64,000 nucleotides of DNA from Streptomyces verrucosisporus (GTDB lineage Bacteria > Actinomycetota > Actinomycetes > Streptomycetales > Streptomycetaceae): NCBI RefSeq assembly GCF_017114865.1, contig NZ_JADEYH010000025.1, positions 1 through 64,000 on the forward strand. The letters run 5' to 3'. The notes under the pieces are model-generated. The model was not told the origin of the DNA, did not search any database, and was given only the letters and a program-made list of their open reading frames with translations. Position numbers and translations under genes: made by a program. Of this stretch, positions 10,146-19,474 are shown in pieces. Within the stretch, counting starts at the first letter, position 1. Each line of letters begins with the position of its first letter.

Positions 10146-10160
10146 CGCCGGCCCGGCCGG

Positions 10161-10661
10161 TCATGGGCATGGGTGTGCCTCTGCCTCCGGCGGCCTGCCC
10201 GACTGCTGCGGGCGGTCGGCCGGAGCGCGGGTGACGAGGGCGGCGATCGTGCCCAGGGCCAGGGTCAGGGGCGAGTACAGGACCAGATCCCAGAACCGGA
10301 ACGGCGCGGGGCCCTGGCCGAGCACGCCGGACAGGACCAGGCCCGCGGCGCCCCGCAGGAGCAGCACGGCGGCGAGGATCCAGGCCATGGCGTTCAGGAC
10401 CCGGTGCGGAAGGAGACCGCGCACGATCCCGGCCCGGGCCAGGACGAGCCACGCCGCCACCGCGAGCAGGCAGGCGACGGCCAGGGTCGCCCACGGAGGC
10501 GGGGCGGCCGAGGGGGCCGTCCGGCCGACGACGGTTTCGAGAAATCGTTCCCGGCCGGCCAGTGGCCAGGGCGACCTCAGCCAGAGGAGATGGAGGAACG
10601 AGAGGGCGGCGAGCGTGAGGGCGGCCACTGCGGCCGCGGGACGGTACGGGTTCTGGGGCAT
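10161..10661 (-). CDS. DUF3995-like small integral membrane protein
   Basis: A 166-residue protein with four predicted hydrophobic helices. The C-terminal half (MAWILAAVLLLRG, then LVLYSPLTLALG) resembles DUF3995 proteins, whose function is unknown. The ATG at 10661 has AGGAG 8 bases upstream. It lies 118 bp downstream of the FAD monooxygenase gene in the same direction and may be the last member of that TetR-controlled unit. Confidence 0.65.
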   Translation of the reverse strand: MPQNPYRPAAAVAALTLAALSFLHLLWLRSPWPLAGRERFLETVVGRTAPSAAPPPWATLAVACLLAVAAWLVLARAGIVRGLLPHRVLNAMAWILAAVLLLRGAAGLVLSGVLGQGPAPFRFWDLVLYSPLTLALGTIAALVTRAPADRPQQSGRPPEAEAHPCP

Positions 10662-10779
10662 GGAGCGTGCTCCTGTGGTGGGAATGGGTCGCTCGGTGGT
10701 GGCCGGAGGCGCCGAAGACCCCGTCCGCGTGCGAGGGCTTGACGGCTCCGGCGGCGCGGGGCGGGCGGCGCGCCCCGGC

Positions 10780-11919
10780 TCACGGCTCGCGGAGCAGGGC
10801 CAGCGCGGGTTCCACCAGTGCGCGGTACTGGTTCCGCGCGGCGGAGGGCGGCAGTCGGCGGAGCACCGTGTCACGCAGTACACGCGCCGGGCGGCTCCGC
10901 CAGTGCGAGATCTTTCCGATGCGCCGTGAGGTGAGCTGCATGCGGCGGACACGGCGGTGGCGCAGGGCCCGGTAGCGCTCGAGGGCACCGTCCGCGCCGG
11001 GGCCCAGGCAGAGGGCGAGGGCGTAGGCGTCCTCGATGGCCATGGCGGCTCCCTGCCCCTGGTTCGGTGTGATGGCGTGGGCGGCGTCGCCGAGGAGCAG
11101 GATCCTGCCACGGCCCCAGACGGGTGTGTCGAGCTCCTCGAGGTCGTGGTGGAGGGGCGGGGCCTCGGTCAGGACGTCCAGAAGCCGGGCCGGCTCGCCG
11201 CGGTGGTGGGCGAAGGCGCGGCGGAGGCCGTCGGGCCGGCCGGGCTCCGGGGCACGCCGGGGTGCGGTGGTGACGAGGTAGTAGTACAGCTTCCGGCCGG
11301 GCAGGGGCACAGCGCCGATGCGGGTGCCGGGGCCCCACGACTCCACGGCGTTCGTGAACCCGGCGTTGTCAGTGATCCCCCGCCAGCAGGTGGTGCCGCT
11401 GTAGCGCAGCGGGAGCGGTCCGGTGAGCCGTTCCCTGACAGTCGAGCGCAGGCCGTCGGCGCCGACCACGACGTCGTAGGAGTGCACCGCGCCGTCCCCG
11501 GCGAAGCCGACCTCGACGGATCGGCCGGTGTCCCGTAGGGAGTTGACGGCCCGCCCGGCCAGGAAGCGCACCTCGCCCGGCAGGTGGTCGTGGAGGACTG
11601 CATGGAGCGATGAGCGGGCGAGGGACCGGGAGGGTTCGCCGTGGCCGGCCGAATACCCGGGACGGATGCGCTGGAGCACGGCCCCGTCGGCGTCGACGAG
11701 GTCGAACGAGGGCAGCGGGTGGCTGTGCCCGGACAGGTCCACGTCCAGTGCGGCGAGGATGTGCAGCGCGTTGGGAGCCAGGACGATGCCGGCGCCGGTC
11801 GTGGAGCGGTGAGGGCTCCTTTCGGCGACGGTGACGTGGTGGCCCGCGCGCTGGAGGGCGCGGGCTGCGGTCAGTCCGCCTATGCCGCCGCCCGCCACGA
11901 GGATGTCGAGCGGCTTCAC
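10780..11919 (-). CDS. FAD-dependent aromatic-ring monooxygenase
   Basis: A 379-residue class A flavoprotein monooxygenase (PHBH fold). Its FAD-binding motifs are GGGIGGL near residue 10 with the ribose-binding acidic residue in VTVAERS, the DG motif VGADGLRSTVRE around residue 155, and the GD motif LLGDAAHAITPNQGQG around residue 280. Such enzymes hydroxylate phenolic or polyketide substrates with NAD(P)H and O2. Its ATG overlaps the stop of the TetR gene (ATGA), so the two are translationally coupled. The substrate cannot be read from the sequence. Confidence 0.88.
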   Translation of the reverse strand: MKPLDILVAGGGIGGLTAARALQRAGHHVTVAERSPHRSTTGAGIVLAPNALHILAALDVDLSGHSHPLPSFDLVDADGAVLQRIRPGYSAGHGEPSRSLARSSLHAVLHDHLPGEVRFLAGRAVNSLRDTGRSVEVGFAGDGAVHSYDVVVGADGLRSTVRERLTGPLPLRYSGTTCWRGITDNAGFTNAVESWGPGTRIGAVPLPGRKLYYYLVTTAPRRAPEPGRPDGLRRAFAHHRGEPARLLDVLTEAPPLHHDLEELDTPVWGRGRILLLGDAAHAITPNQGQGAAMAIEDAYALALCLGPGADGALERYRALRHRRVRRMQLTSRRIGKISHWRSRPARVLRDTVLRRLPPSAARNQYRALVEPALALLREP

Positions 11920-12560
11920 GCGTACTCCTGCCGGCGCTTCGCGGTGATGATCCGGGTGAGGGACGCCTCCAGCAGCCGCAGTTGGGCGGCACGGTCCATC
12001 TCCCCGCGCAGTCCGGCGACGAGGATGCCGAAGTAGAGGGAGAAGAAAGCCGTGAACAGCAGGTCCGGGTCCGGGAGGACGACCGCGTGTGCCGAGGCGG
12101 CCTCCTCCAGTTCACCCGTCACCCATCGGCGGAACTCGGCCATCCGCCGCTCCGTGGGGCCCTGGGGGTTGGTGTGGAAGAGCGAGGCGGACAGGTACTG
12201 CCGGGCGAGGTCGGGTTCGCGGTCATAGCTGGCGTAGAGCTCGCCGGCCACGTGGACCAGCCGGCCGACGAGGTCTCCGGCCGGGGGCAGGGTGCGCATC
12301 GCGGTCTCCAGGGCCCGGCCGACGTGCTCGTCGAGGAGGGTCTCGATCAAGGTGTTCAGATCGGGGAAGTGCACGAAGAACGTCCCGGCCGCGACCTCGG
12401 CCTCCGCGGCCACGTCCCGTGTCGTCAGCCCTGCGAGCCCGCGCTGCCGCAGCACTCGGCGTGCCGCTGCGAGCAGCGCCTGTCGGGTCTGCCGTTTGCG
12501 TTGCGCGCGTACGCCGCCGGAGGGCGGGCGCGCGGAGTTGCCGTCCATGTCAGTGAGCAT
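11916..12560 (-). CDS. TetR family transcriptional regulator
   Basis: A 214-residue regulator (210 if ATG 12548 is used). The HTH is GLTTRDVAAEAEVAAGTFFVHF, near residues 44-65; a C-terminal ligand domain ends in basic residues. It is encoded first in the operon and overlaps the monooxygenase by 4 bp. Two tandem 12-bp dyads cover its own start codon, which fits autorepression. The inducer is probably the monooxygenase substrate, by inference only. Confidence 0.9.
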   Translation of the reverse strand: MLTDMDGNSARPPSGGVRAQRKRQTRQALLAAARRVLRQRGLAGLTTRDVAAEAEVAAGTFFVHFPDLNTLIETLLDEHVGRALETAMRTLPPAGDLVGRLVHVAGELYASYDREPDLARQYLSASLFHTNPQGPTERRMAEFRRWVTGELEEAASAHAVVLPDPDLLFTAFFSLYFGILVAGLRGEMDRAAQLRLLEASLTRIITAKRRQEYA

Positions 12561-12578
12561 ACTCAGTGAGCGCGCTCA
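12554..12578. promoter_or_regulatory. Tandem TetR-type operators over the regulator start
   Basis: TGAGCATACTCA (12554-12565) and the perfect palindrome TGAGCGCGCTCA (12567-12578) sit 13 bp apart, and the first includes the TetR ATG at 12560. Two half-turn-spaced boxes on one DNA face fit binding by two TetR dimers and tight autoregulation. Confidence 0.55.
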
Positions 12579-12851
12579 GCGAAAGTTGCGGGTGCCCCGC
12601 ACCGGCCGGAGCCGCGCGGACACGCCCGAGGCGGCCGTCCGGCCGCAGCCGGTCGCCTGCTGTTGCAACCCTTCTCCCGGCAGAGTGCGAGACCGCCCTC
12701 CAGCACCGCTCCGCGGAGCCGGACCGGCCCCCGGGATCTCACATGTCCGTCGAACAGAGCACGCAAGGAACGCCGATTGAACAGGCCGGGCGGGGTCTCA
12801 CGGGCGCGGGACGTGGCCGGCGGGCAGGCGCGACCGGCGCGGTGCGCCGTC

Positions 12852-12920
12852 CCGCGGCCTGTTCCGTACCACGGCGGCACACGGACACGCCCTGCCTTGA
12901 GTCGACCCCCGCCGGGACCC
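12852..12920 (+). pseudogene. Decayed 5' end resembling the sirtuin gene at 26391 (in the 12561-13095 gap)
   Basis: By hand alignment, 12854-12901 matches the promoter and first codons of the sirtuin gene (about 26365-26412) at about 38 of 48 positions. The shared core is GTTCCGTACC, followed by GGCGGCA and CCTTGAG. In the sirtuin frame the encoded peptide (RTRPALSRPPPG) parallels its N-terminus (MRVRPTLSWTPTG), but the ATG is lost. No further sirtuin sequence follows. The rest of this 535-bp gap shows no gene I can support. Confidence 0.4.
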
Positions 12921-13095
12921 GCCACCGGACACCGTCTCCTCGCCGGCCTCGCCACCGGCCCGCACCCATACGGGCTCGCCGTTCCGGCCGTCGGCGACGC
13001 GAAGCCCTCCCCCGGGACCGATCGGTCGATCACGACGGAAGCAGCCCGTCGGCCGAGGCCGGTCGCAGGGCTTCGCCGTCGGCGGGACGATCCCT

Positions 13096-13773
13096 TCAGT
13101 GACCGACGTCGTGGTCACCGGCTTCGACGAGTCCGCTCTCGTAGGCGAAGATCACTATCTGGATCCGGTCGCGCAGACCGAGCTTGGCCAGGATGCTCGA
13201 CACGTGCGACTTGACGGTCGCGGCGCCGATGAGGAACCGCTCGGCGATCTCCGAGTTGCTCGCTCCCCGGGCGACGGCGACGGCGATCTCCCGCTCGCGC
13301 TCGGTCAGACGCCCCACGCGGCCCGCGGCGGCTGTGCCGGCGACGCGCCGCTGCGCGAACCGGTCGATGAGCCGCCGGGTAATCGACGGCGCCAGCATCG
13401 CTCCCCCCTCGGCCACGGTGCGCACGGCGGTGGCGAGTTGCTCCGGCGGGATGTCCTTGAGGACGAAGGCGCTGGCACCGGCGCGCAGCGCCTCGTAGAC
13501 GTATTCGTCCGGGTCGAACGTGGTCAGGATCAGCACGCGCACGCCCCAGTCGGCCTCCCGCAGGATCCGGGAGGTCGCCTCCAGGCCGTCCATACCGGGC
13601 ATGCGGATGTCCATGAGGATCACGTCGGGACGGTGCAGGCGTGCCGCCTCGATCGCCTCGTGTCCGGTGCCGGCCTCGGCCACGACCTCTATGGCGTCGT
13701 CGACCCGCAGGATCATGGCGAAGCCACGGCGGACCAGTGCCTGGTCGTCGGCGACGACGACACGGACGGTCAT
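13096..13773 (-). CDS. NarL/FixJ-type response regulator
   Basis: A 225-residue regulator. The receiver domain has the acidic pair VADDQ, the phosphoacceptor Asp in VILMDIRMPGMDG (near residue 54) and the conserved Lys in FVLKDIPPEQ. The LuxR-type HTH is LTEREREIAVAVARG and EIAERFLIGAATVKSHVSS. Its start overlaps the histidine kinase stop (ATGA), so the two are co-translated. The pair is divergent from the MMPL gene, its probable target. Confidence 0.93.
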   Translation of the reverse strand: MTVRVVVADDQALVRRGFAMILRVDDAIEVVAEAGTGHEAIEAARLHRPDVILMDIRMPGMDGLEATSRILREADWGVRVLILTTFDPDEYVYEALRAGASAFVLKDIPPEQLATAVRTVAEGGAMLAPSITRRLIDRFAQRRVAGTAAAGRVGRLTEREREIAVAVARGASNSEIAERFLIGAATVKSHVSSILAKLGLRDRIQIVIFAYESGLVEAGDHDVGH

Positions 13774-14984
13774 GCGCGCTCCCCCTGGACAGGCAGATGT
13801 GCGGTCAGCCGGAATCCGCCACCGGGCCGCGGTCCCGCGTCGAGACTACCGCCGAGCAGCAGGGCCCTCTCCCGCATGCCGACGATCCCGTGGCCGCCCG
13901 CGCCCGCCCGCGCGGTGTCCGAAGCGGACCGGGCGGCGCCCCGGCCGTCGTCCAGCACTTCGACGGTGACACCGCGACCGCCCTCGTCGTACCGGAGGCG
14001 CACCTCGGTGCGTGTGCCCGGTCCACTGTGCTTGAGCACGTTGGTCAGCGCCTCCTGGACGATGCGGTACACCGAGAGCTCCACGCGGACCGGCAGAGGG
14101 TCGCGGAGGCCTCCGGTGACCGAGACGCGCAGCCCCGCGTCACGCACCTGCGCGACGAGCCTGGGCAGATCGGCCGGGCCGGGCTGGGGGCCGAGCGCGT
14201 CGCGTCCGGTCTCCGGGCGCAGCACTCCCAGCAGGTGCCGCAGCTCGTCCAGCGCCTGGCGGCCCGCTTCCTCGACCGCGGTCATCGCCTCGAGCGCACT
14301 CCGGGGGTCCTCGGCGGCCACCATCCGGGCGGCGCCGGCCTGCACGGTCATCATGCTCACCCGGTGAGCCACCACGTCGTGCGACTCCCGGGCGATGTGG
14401 GTCCGCTCCTCGGCGACGATCCGCCGCGTCTCGGCCGCCTGTTCCAGACGGAGCCTGGCACCGTGCTCGGCACGCAGCCGCAGGCGCCGGCCGGCGTACC
14501 AGGCCCCGGACATGACCAGGCAGCCGAAACCGATCTCCTCCCGGGGGGCAAGGCGGAGCAGGCCGTCGACCGTGACCGCGGTGACCACCGCGACGGCGCC
14601 GAGGGGACTCCACCGTTCGTCGCCGCTGTACCGCCCGACGCCGTACAGCGCGATGGCCACGGCCCCGCCCAGGGTCGAGTAGCTGCCGCCCAGGGTCGGA
14701 GCCCACGCCGCGAGCACCACGCACAGGACCGCGACCGGCCTGCGCCGACGCCGGCAGAGCGCCGCCCCGGCCACCGCGTAGAGCAGGAGGAACGGCAGGG
14801 GGACGTCGGTGACCGGACGGACGGTCACGGCGCCCCCCGGGCCGCCCTCCAGGAACGTCGCCGACAGGAACGCGGCGGCCGCGAGGGTGGCGTCCGCGGC
14901 CCGCGGCCAGCGGGCGAAGGGGCCCCGGAACCTGGCCGGCATGCTGCGGACCGGTGTCCCGGCAGGCTGCGCCATGCGGTTCAT
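13770..14984 (-). CDS. Two-component sensor histidine kinase (HisKA_3 type)
   Basis: About 404 residues. There are several membrane helices in the first 150 residues, then the dimerisation/H-box ARESHDVVAHR, where the phospho-His is usually preceded by Leu rather than Ser. The N-box is ALTNVLKHSG and the G-boxes are VLDDGRGA and GIVGMRERALLLGG. I prefer ATG 14984 (GGAG 5 bases upstream); 14987 is adjacent, and 15047 would add a poor N-terminus. It overlaps the response regulator by 4 bp. The stimulus is unknown; a linked MMPL exporter suggests an envelope or drug signal. Confidence 0.88.
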   Translation of the reverse strand: MNRMAQPAGTPVRSMPARFRGPFARWPRAADATLAAAAFLSATFLEGGPGGAVTVRPVTDVPLPFLLLYAVAGAALCRRRRRPVAVLCVVLAAWAPTLGGSYSTLGGAVAIALYGVGRYSGDERWSPLGAVAVVTAVTVDGLLRLAPREEIGFGCLVMSGAWYAGRRLRLRAEHGARLRLEQAAETRRIVAEERTHIARESHDVVAHRVSMMTVQAGAARMVAAEDPRSALEAMTAVEEAGRQALDELRHLLGVLRPETGRDALGPQPGPADLPRLVAQVRDAGLRVSVTGGLRDPLPVRVELSVYRIVQEALTNVLKHSGPGTRTEVRLRYDEGGRGVTVEVLDDGRGAARSASDTARAGAGGHGIVGMRERALLLGGSLDAGPRPGGGFRLTAHLPVQGERA

Positions 14985-15092
14985 CATCGCTCCATCAACA
15001 GACGTCCGGTGCTTTGGCCTCGATCCTCGGCGCACTGGGCAGGCCATCGTAATAGCAGGTCAAGAGCGCGGTAACCCGTCGGCAGGCGGATC

Positions 15093-15153
15093 CGGTCCTC
15101 CCCCGGCGGGGGGAGGTGCCGCGCCGGTCCCACCGCCCCGGGCGGGAGGACCG
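15093..15153 (+). promoter_or_regulatory. Competing hairpins upstream of the MMPL gene
   Basis: The arm CCTCCC at 15097-15102 can pair with GGGAGG at 15111-15116 (8-bp stem with flanks, 4-nt loop). It can also pair, as CGGTCCTCCC, with GGGAGGACCG at 15144-15153 (10-bp perfect arms). Only one can form at a time, which is attenuator-like. No leader ORF was recognised. Confidence 0.3.
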
Positions 15154-15276
15154 AACCCCTCCGGCGGCCGGGGACAGCGACGGCCGCGGCGCCCACCATG
15201 AAACCTCTCCCGTTTTCCGGCGTCGGCGCTGCGCGAAGACGCCGGCGGCAGCCCTCTGACAGGAGCTCACGTATCC

Positions 15277-17431
15277 ATGAACCGATTCACCCGTCTCATC
15301 GGCGAGGCGAGTGCCCGCCGGCCGTGGGCCACGGTCGCCGCCTGGGCGGTCGCCCTGCTTCTCGTGCTACCCCTGGCCGGTGTGGCCGGCGGTTCGTTCG
15401 CCGACGACCTGACCGCTCCCGGCAGCCAGAGCGAAGAGGCGATGGAGTTGCTCGGCGACCGCTTCCCGGAAGCGTCCGGAGGCAGCGCCATGGCGGTCTT
15501 CGCCGTACCGGAAGGGCAACGGCTCGAACACCACCGGCCCGCCATCGAAACGGCGGCCGCACGGATCGCCGAAGTCGATCACGTCATCGCGGTGGCCACC
15601 CCCTTCACGGCCGGCACGGTCTCGTCCGACGGGCGGATCGGCTTCGCCCGGATCGCCTTCGACGTACCTCCGACGGACGTCGGCCCCGCGCAGATCGATG
15701 CCCTGGTCGATGCGATCGAACCCGTGCGGGAGGAGGGAGTCGTAGCCGAACTGGGCGGTGACACGGTCTTCATCAACGCCGAAACACCGACATCGGGCGC
15801 GGAGGCGGCCGGCCTGCTGGCCGCGCTGATCACCCTGGTGGTCGTGTTCGGTACGGTCGTGGCCGCGCTGGTGCCCATCACGCTCGCCCTGGTGGCGGTG
15901 GCCGCGGGCCTGGGCGGGGTCACGCTGCTGGCCAACACCATGAACGTCTCCACCGCTGCCCCCACGATCGGCGCCATGATCGGCCTGGGTGTCGGCATCG
16001 ACTACGCCCTGTTCATCATGGCCCGCTACCGCGAGAACCACGCCGCCGGCCAGGACAGCCCCACGGCTCTGTCCAACGCCATGGGATCCGCGGGCGCGGC
16101 CGTCGTCTTCGCCGGCGGCACCGTCATCGTGGCGATGGCCGCACTCGCGCTGACCGGCCTGGGCTTTCTGACCTCCATCGGTCTGAGCACCTCGCTGGTG
16201 GTCCTCTTCGCCGCGGCGACCGCTCTCACCCTCCTGCCGGCCCTGCTGACGCTCCTGGGCGACCGGGTCCTCAAGGGGCGCACTCCGCGCACACGCCGCG
16301 CGGACAAGTCCGGGGGCACGGTGTGGTGGCGTTTCGCCCACCACGTCTCCGGCCGGCCCTGGCCGTACCTGATCGTCGCCTCAGCGGCGCTCCTCGCACT
16401 GGCGGCCCCCGCGCTGCGCATGGAGACGGGCTTCCCCGACGCGGGCGACGACGCGTCCACCACCACCCACCGCCGCGCCTACGACCTGCTGGCGGAGGGG
16501 TTCGGTCCCGGCTTCAACGCCCCCCTGCTGGTCGTCGCCGATCTGCGAAGCCCCGGCGCGGACGCCGGAGAGATCCCGGCGCTGTCCGAGCGCATCGCCG
16601 CCGATCCCGGAATCGCATCGGTCGGCGAGGCCCGCACATCCGCGGACGGGGGGGACGGTGGTGCTGCCCACACTCCCCACCACCGCGCCCTCGGACGCTC
16701 AGACGTCCGCGACGCTCGAGCGCGTCCGTGACCTCGTGCCGGACAACGTCCTCGTGTCCGGTGTCACCGCCATGACCGACGACCTCACCCGGCAACTCGC
16801 CGACACCCTGCCGATGTTCGTCGGCACGGTGCTGGTGGCGTCGTTCCTGCTGCTGATGCTGGTGTTCCGGTCCATCGCGATACCGGTGAAAGCCACCGTG
16901 ACGAACCTGCTGTCCATCGGTGCCGCCTACGGTGTGGTGGTCGCCGTCTTCCAGTGGGGCTGACTCGCGGACCTGTTCAACCTCGACGGGACCATCCCGA
17001 TCGCCTCGCCCCTGCCGACGATCTTCTTCGCGGTCCTTTTCGGCCTGTCCATGGACTACGAGGTGTTCCTGCTCTCGCGCATCCGCGAGGAACACGAGAT
17101 CTCGGGCGACGACACCGAGTCGGTGGCGCGCGGTATCGCGGCCACGGGCCGCGTGATCACCTCTGCCGCGCTGATCATGACGGTGGTCTTCCTGAGCTTC
17201 GTCGCCAACCCCTCGCCGCTCGTGAAGATGATGGGCCTGGGCCTGGCGACCGCGATCGTACTCGACGCGACGGTAGTCCGAATGGTGCTCGTTCCGGCAG
17301 CCATGGCGCTGATGGGACGCGCCACCTGGTGGCTGCCCCGCCGGCTCGACCGCCGGCTGCCCCGCATCGGCGTGGAGGGCGCCGCTCCCCGGCCCGAGCC
17401 GGTGGCCGCTCCCGCCCCCGGGAGCAACTGA
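15277..17431 (+). pseudogene. MMPL/RND-family exporter broken by a frameshift and an in-frame stop
   Basis: The sequence would encode a 718-residue MMPL protein with two six-helix halves: the first TM after residue 20, the GVGIDYALFIMARYRE motif near residue 245, and its second-half counterpart GLSMDYEVFLLSRIREEH. Two lesions break it. An extra G in the G7 run at 16648-16654 shifts the frame (without it the protein continues GGTVVLPTLPTTAPSD), and TGA at 16961-16963 stands where Trp is expected (QWG-stop-LADLF). The first half alone is 484 residues. The start is ATG 15277 with GGAG upstream. It is divergent from a two-component system and was probably regulated by it. Family members export lipids or drugs with proton motive force. 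Confidence 0.88.
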
Positions 17432-17540
17432 CGCCGCGGTCGCCTCGCTGGAGCGGTGGTCGGGGGGCCGGTCCACTCCGTCCGGCCGGCCGGCCTTCCC
17501 GGGACAGGCCGAGGCCCAGCGGCTCGTCCGGACGCCCCGG

Positions 17541-18935
17541 TCACCGCCGCGCGGCCTCGTCCAGGCCGCAGCGGCGCTGGAAGGCGGCGGCGACGGCCAT
17601 CAGCGCGGCGGGGAGGACGGTGAAGCCCAGCAGCAGCGCCGTGAGCGCGGAGTCCGGCTGCGTCACGGTGTGCCCCTCCGTGGTGGCGACGAAGCCGCCG
17701 ACGGCGAGGGCCGCGGAGTACACATAGGGTCCGAGAGCCGTCCCCGTCGCCTCGGTGGCCGTCCAGACGCCGGTGTACGCGCCGGCGCGGGCCGTGCCCC
17801 GGGTCTCCGCGGCGGCCACCGCGTCCGGCACCATCGAGAAGGCCAGCAGCTGCAGCCCGGCGAAGGCGGTGCCGAGGGCCACCACCACCACGACCGTGAA
17901 GGCCACGCCGGCCGGTCCGCCCAGCAGCAGTGCCAGCGAGCCGGTGATGAACGCCCCCTGCGCCAGCAGCAGTCCACGCTGCTTGCCCGCCCGCCGCGAC
18001 AGCCACAGCCAGCCGGGCCCGGCGATCACGGCCGGGGCCAGGAAGGCGCCCATGAAGACGGTGGTGAGGCCGCCGTCCCCGAAGACGTACCGGGTGTAGA
18101 AGGGCAGCGCCGCGAGGAAGAGGTGCGTGGTGGTCCCGGTGAAGAGGTAGGAGAGCACCAGCGCCCGGAAGTCGCGGTCCCGGCCGGCCAGACGCAGGTC
18201 CGCCAGGGCGGAGTGCGCTTGCCCGTCGGGCGGGCGGGAGCCGCAGCGGCCGGTGAGCCGCCGGACTCCGGCGAGGCCGATCACCCCGGAGGCGGCCATG
18301 CCCACCGCCAGCAGCGCCGCCATCCGGGAGTAGTCCCCGCGGCCCCCCGAGGCGACCAGGGCCGGTGCGGCGACCCCGGAGGCGAGCAGTCCCAGGGTCA
18401 GGAAGAGCATCCGGAACATGAAGACCCGGGTGCGCTCGTGGTAGCCGATCCGCAGGTCGGAGGGCGTCGTCAGATACGGCACCTGGAAGCACGCGAAGAG
18501 CAGGTTGCCGGCGATGAACCAGCCGCCGACCCACAGCGCGGCTCCCGGCCCGGTGAGACCGGCGGGCACGGTGAACAGGGCCGCCAGTGACAGCGGCAGC
18601 AGCAGTCCCCAGCGGAGCATGCCCCGCCGGTGCCCGGCGCGGCGGGCCTGCCGGTCGGAGAGCGTGCCCAGCAGCGGGTGTACCACCGCGTCGACGATCT
18701 TCGGCACCAGGAGCGTCAGCCCGGCCAGGAACGGCGAGACGCCCAGCGTGTGGGTGAGGAAGTACAGCAGGAGCAGGCCGGGGACGGTGACCCACACGCC
18801 CATGCCGACCGAGCCGGTGGCGTACGCCACGAGGTCTCCGGCCCGCGCCCGCCGCGGCGGCCCGGCCCGCTCGGCGGCCTGCCGCGTCGGAGGGCCGGGG
18901 ACGGCGGGTCCGGGGACTGCGGGGACGGCGGTCAC
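17541..18935 (-). CDS. GPH/MFS_2-type transporter
   Basis: A 464-residue polytopic protein with about 12 hydrophobic helices. The segments VPKIVDAVVHPLLGTLSDR and GYHERTRVFMFRM resemble the sodium/melibiose (MFS_2) group. GTG at 18935 overlaps the SDR stop as GTGA, and the extra N-terminal Pro/Ala-rich 25 residues precede helix 1. It is the last gene of the flavin monooxygenase operon and may move that enzyme's substrate or product. Confidence 0.82.
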   Translation of the reverse strand: MTAVPAVPGPAVPGPPTRQAAERAGPPRRARAGDLVAYATGSVGMGVWVTVPGLLLLYFLTHTLGVSPFLAGLTLLVPKIVDAVVHPLLGTLSDRQARRAGHRRGMLRWGLLLPLSLAALFTVPAGLTGPGAALWVGGWFIAGNLLFACFQVPYLTTPSDLRIGYHERTRVFMFRMLFLTLGLLASGVAAPALVASGGRGDYSRMAALLAVGMAASGVIGLAGVRRLTGRCGSRPPDGQAHSALADLRLAGRDRDFRALVLSYLFTGTTTHLFLAALPFYTRYVFGDGGLTTVFMGAFLAPAVIAGPGWLWLSRRAGKQRGLLLAQGAFITGSLALLLGGPAGVAFTVVVVVALGTAFAGLQLLAFSMVPDAVAAAETRGTARAGAYTGVWTATEATGTALGPYVYSAALAVGGFVATTEGHTVTQPDSALTALLLGFTVLPAALMAVAAAFQRRCGLDEAARR

Positions 18936-19474
18936 GGCCGGCCCCCGTGGCGCCGGACGACACCGGCTGCCGGCTCCGCGCCGTCGAAGGCGCCGGACCG
19001 GACGCGGCCGGCCAGGGTGCGGGCGACGATCCGGTCGGTCAGCCACGGCAGATGGCGGGCCAGGAGGATCTCCACCGCTCCCCGCCGGGTGGTGGCCAGG
19101 TCGCGGCGGACCTCGGGGCCGGGCGGGAGTTCGGCGGGAGCGGGCCCGCCGATTCCCGCGTTGTTGATCAGCAGGTCCAGGCCGCCGAGCCGGGCAAGGG
19201 CGCCGGCCACCGCGTCGGACACGGCGTCGTCGTCGGTGATGTCGCAGGTCAGGACCTCGACCGGGTCGTCCGGCCCGGGGGCGAGATCCAGGCCGACGAC
19301 GTGTGCGCCGAGCTCCGTGAGCCGGGCGGAGAGCGCCCGGCCGAAGGTGCCGGAGGCGCCCGTGACGAGAACGCGCAGGCCGCGCGCGTCGCGTCGGCCG
19401 CCGCCCAGCAGGGCGGCGAGAGCGGCTCCGGGAGAGGTGCGGGCAGTCGCGGCGGCGTGGGGGCCGGTGTTCAT
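18932..19474 (-). pseudogene. Short-chain dehydrogenase with an in-frame internal deletion
   Basis: Only 180 codons remain against about 280 for the family. The Rossmann half is intact (VTGASGTFGRA, CDITDDDAVSDAV, LINNAGIGG). Directly after VRRDL the sequence jumps to an SDR-like tail (RGAVEILLARHLPWLTDRIV), skipping the region that should hold the catalytic Ser and the YxxxK pair. The frame is kept and both flanking 4-bp gene overlaps survive, so it may be translated, but it should have no reductase activity. It lies between the flavin monooxygenase and the transporter. Confidence 0.75.

Noticed and set aside
9844-10494. Open frame on the minus strand upstream of lacI
   Set aside because: Composition is Pro/Ala/Arg-rich and it overlaps the better supported DUF3995-like gene in another frame.
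16961-16963. TGA read as selenocysteine or Trp
   Set aside because: The gene also has a frameshift, no SECIS-like context is evident, and MMPL proteins have Trp or similar here; a nonsense change is simpler.
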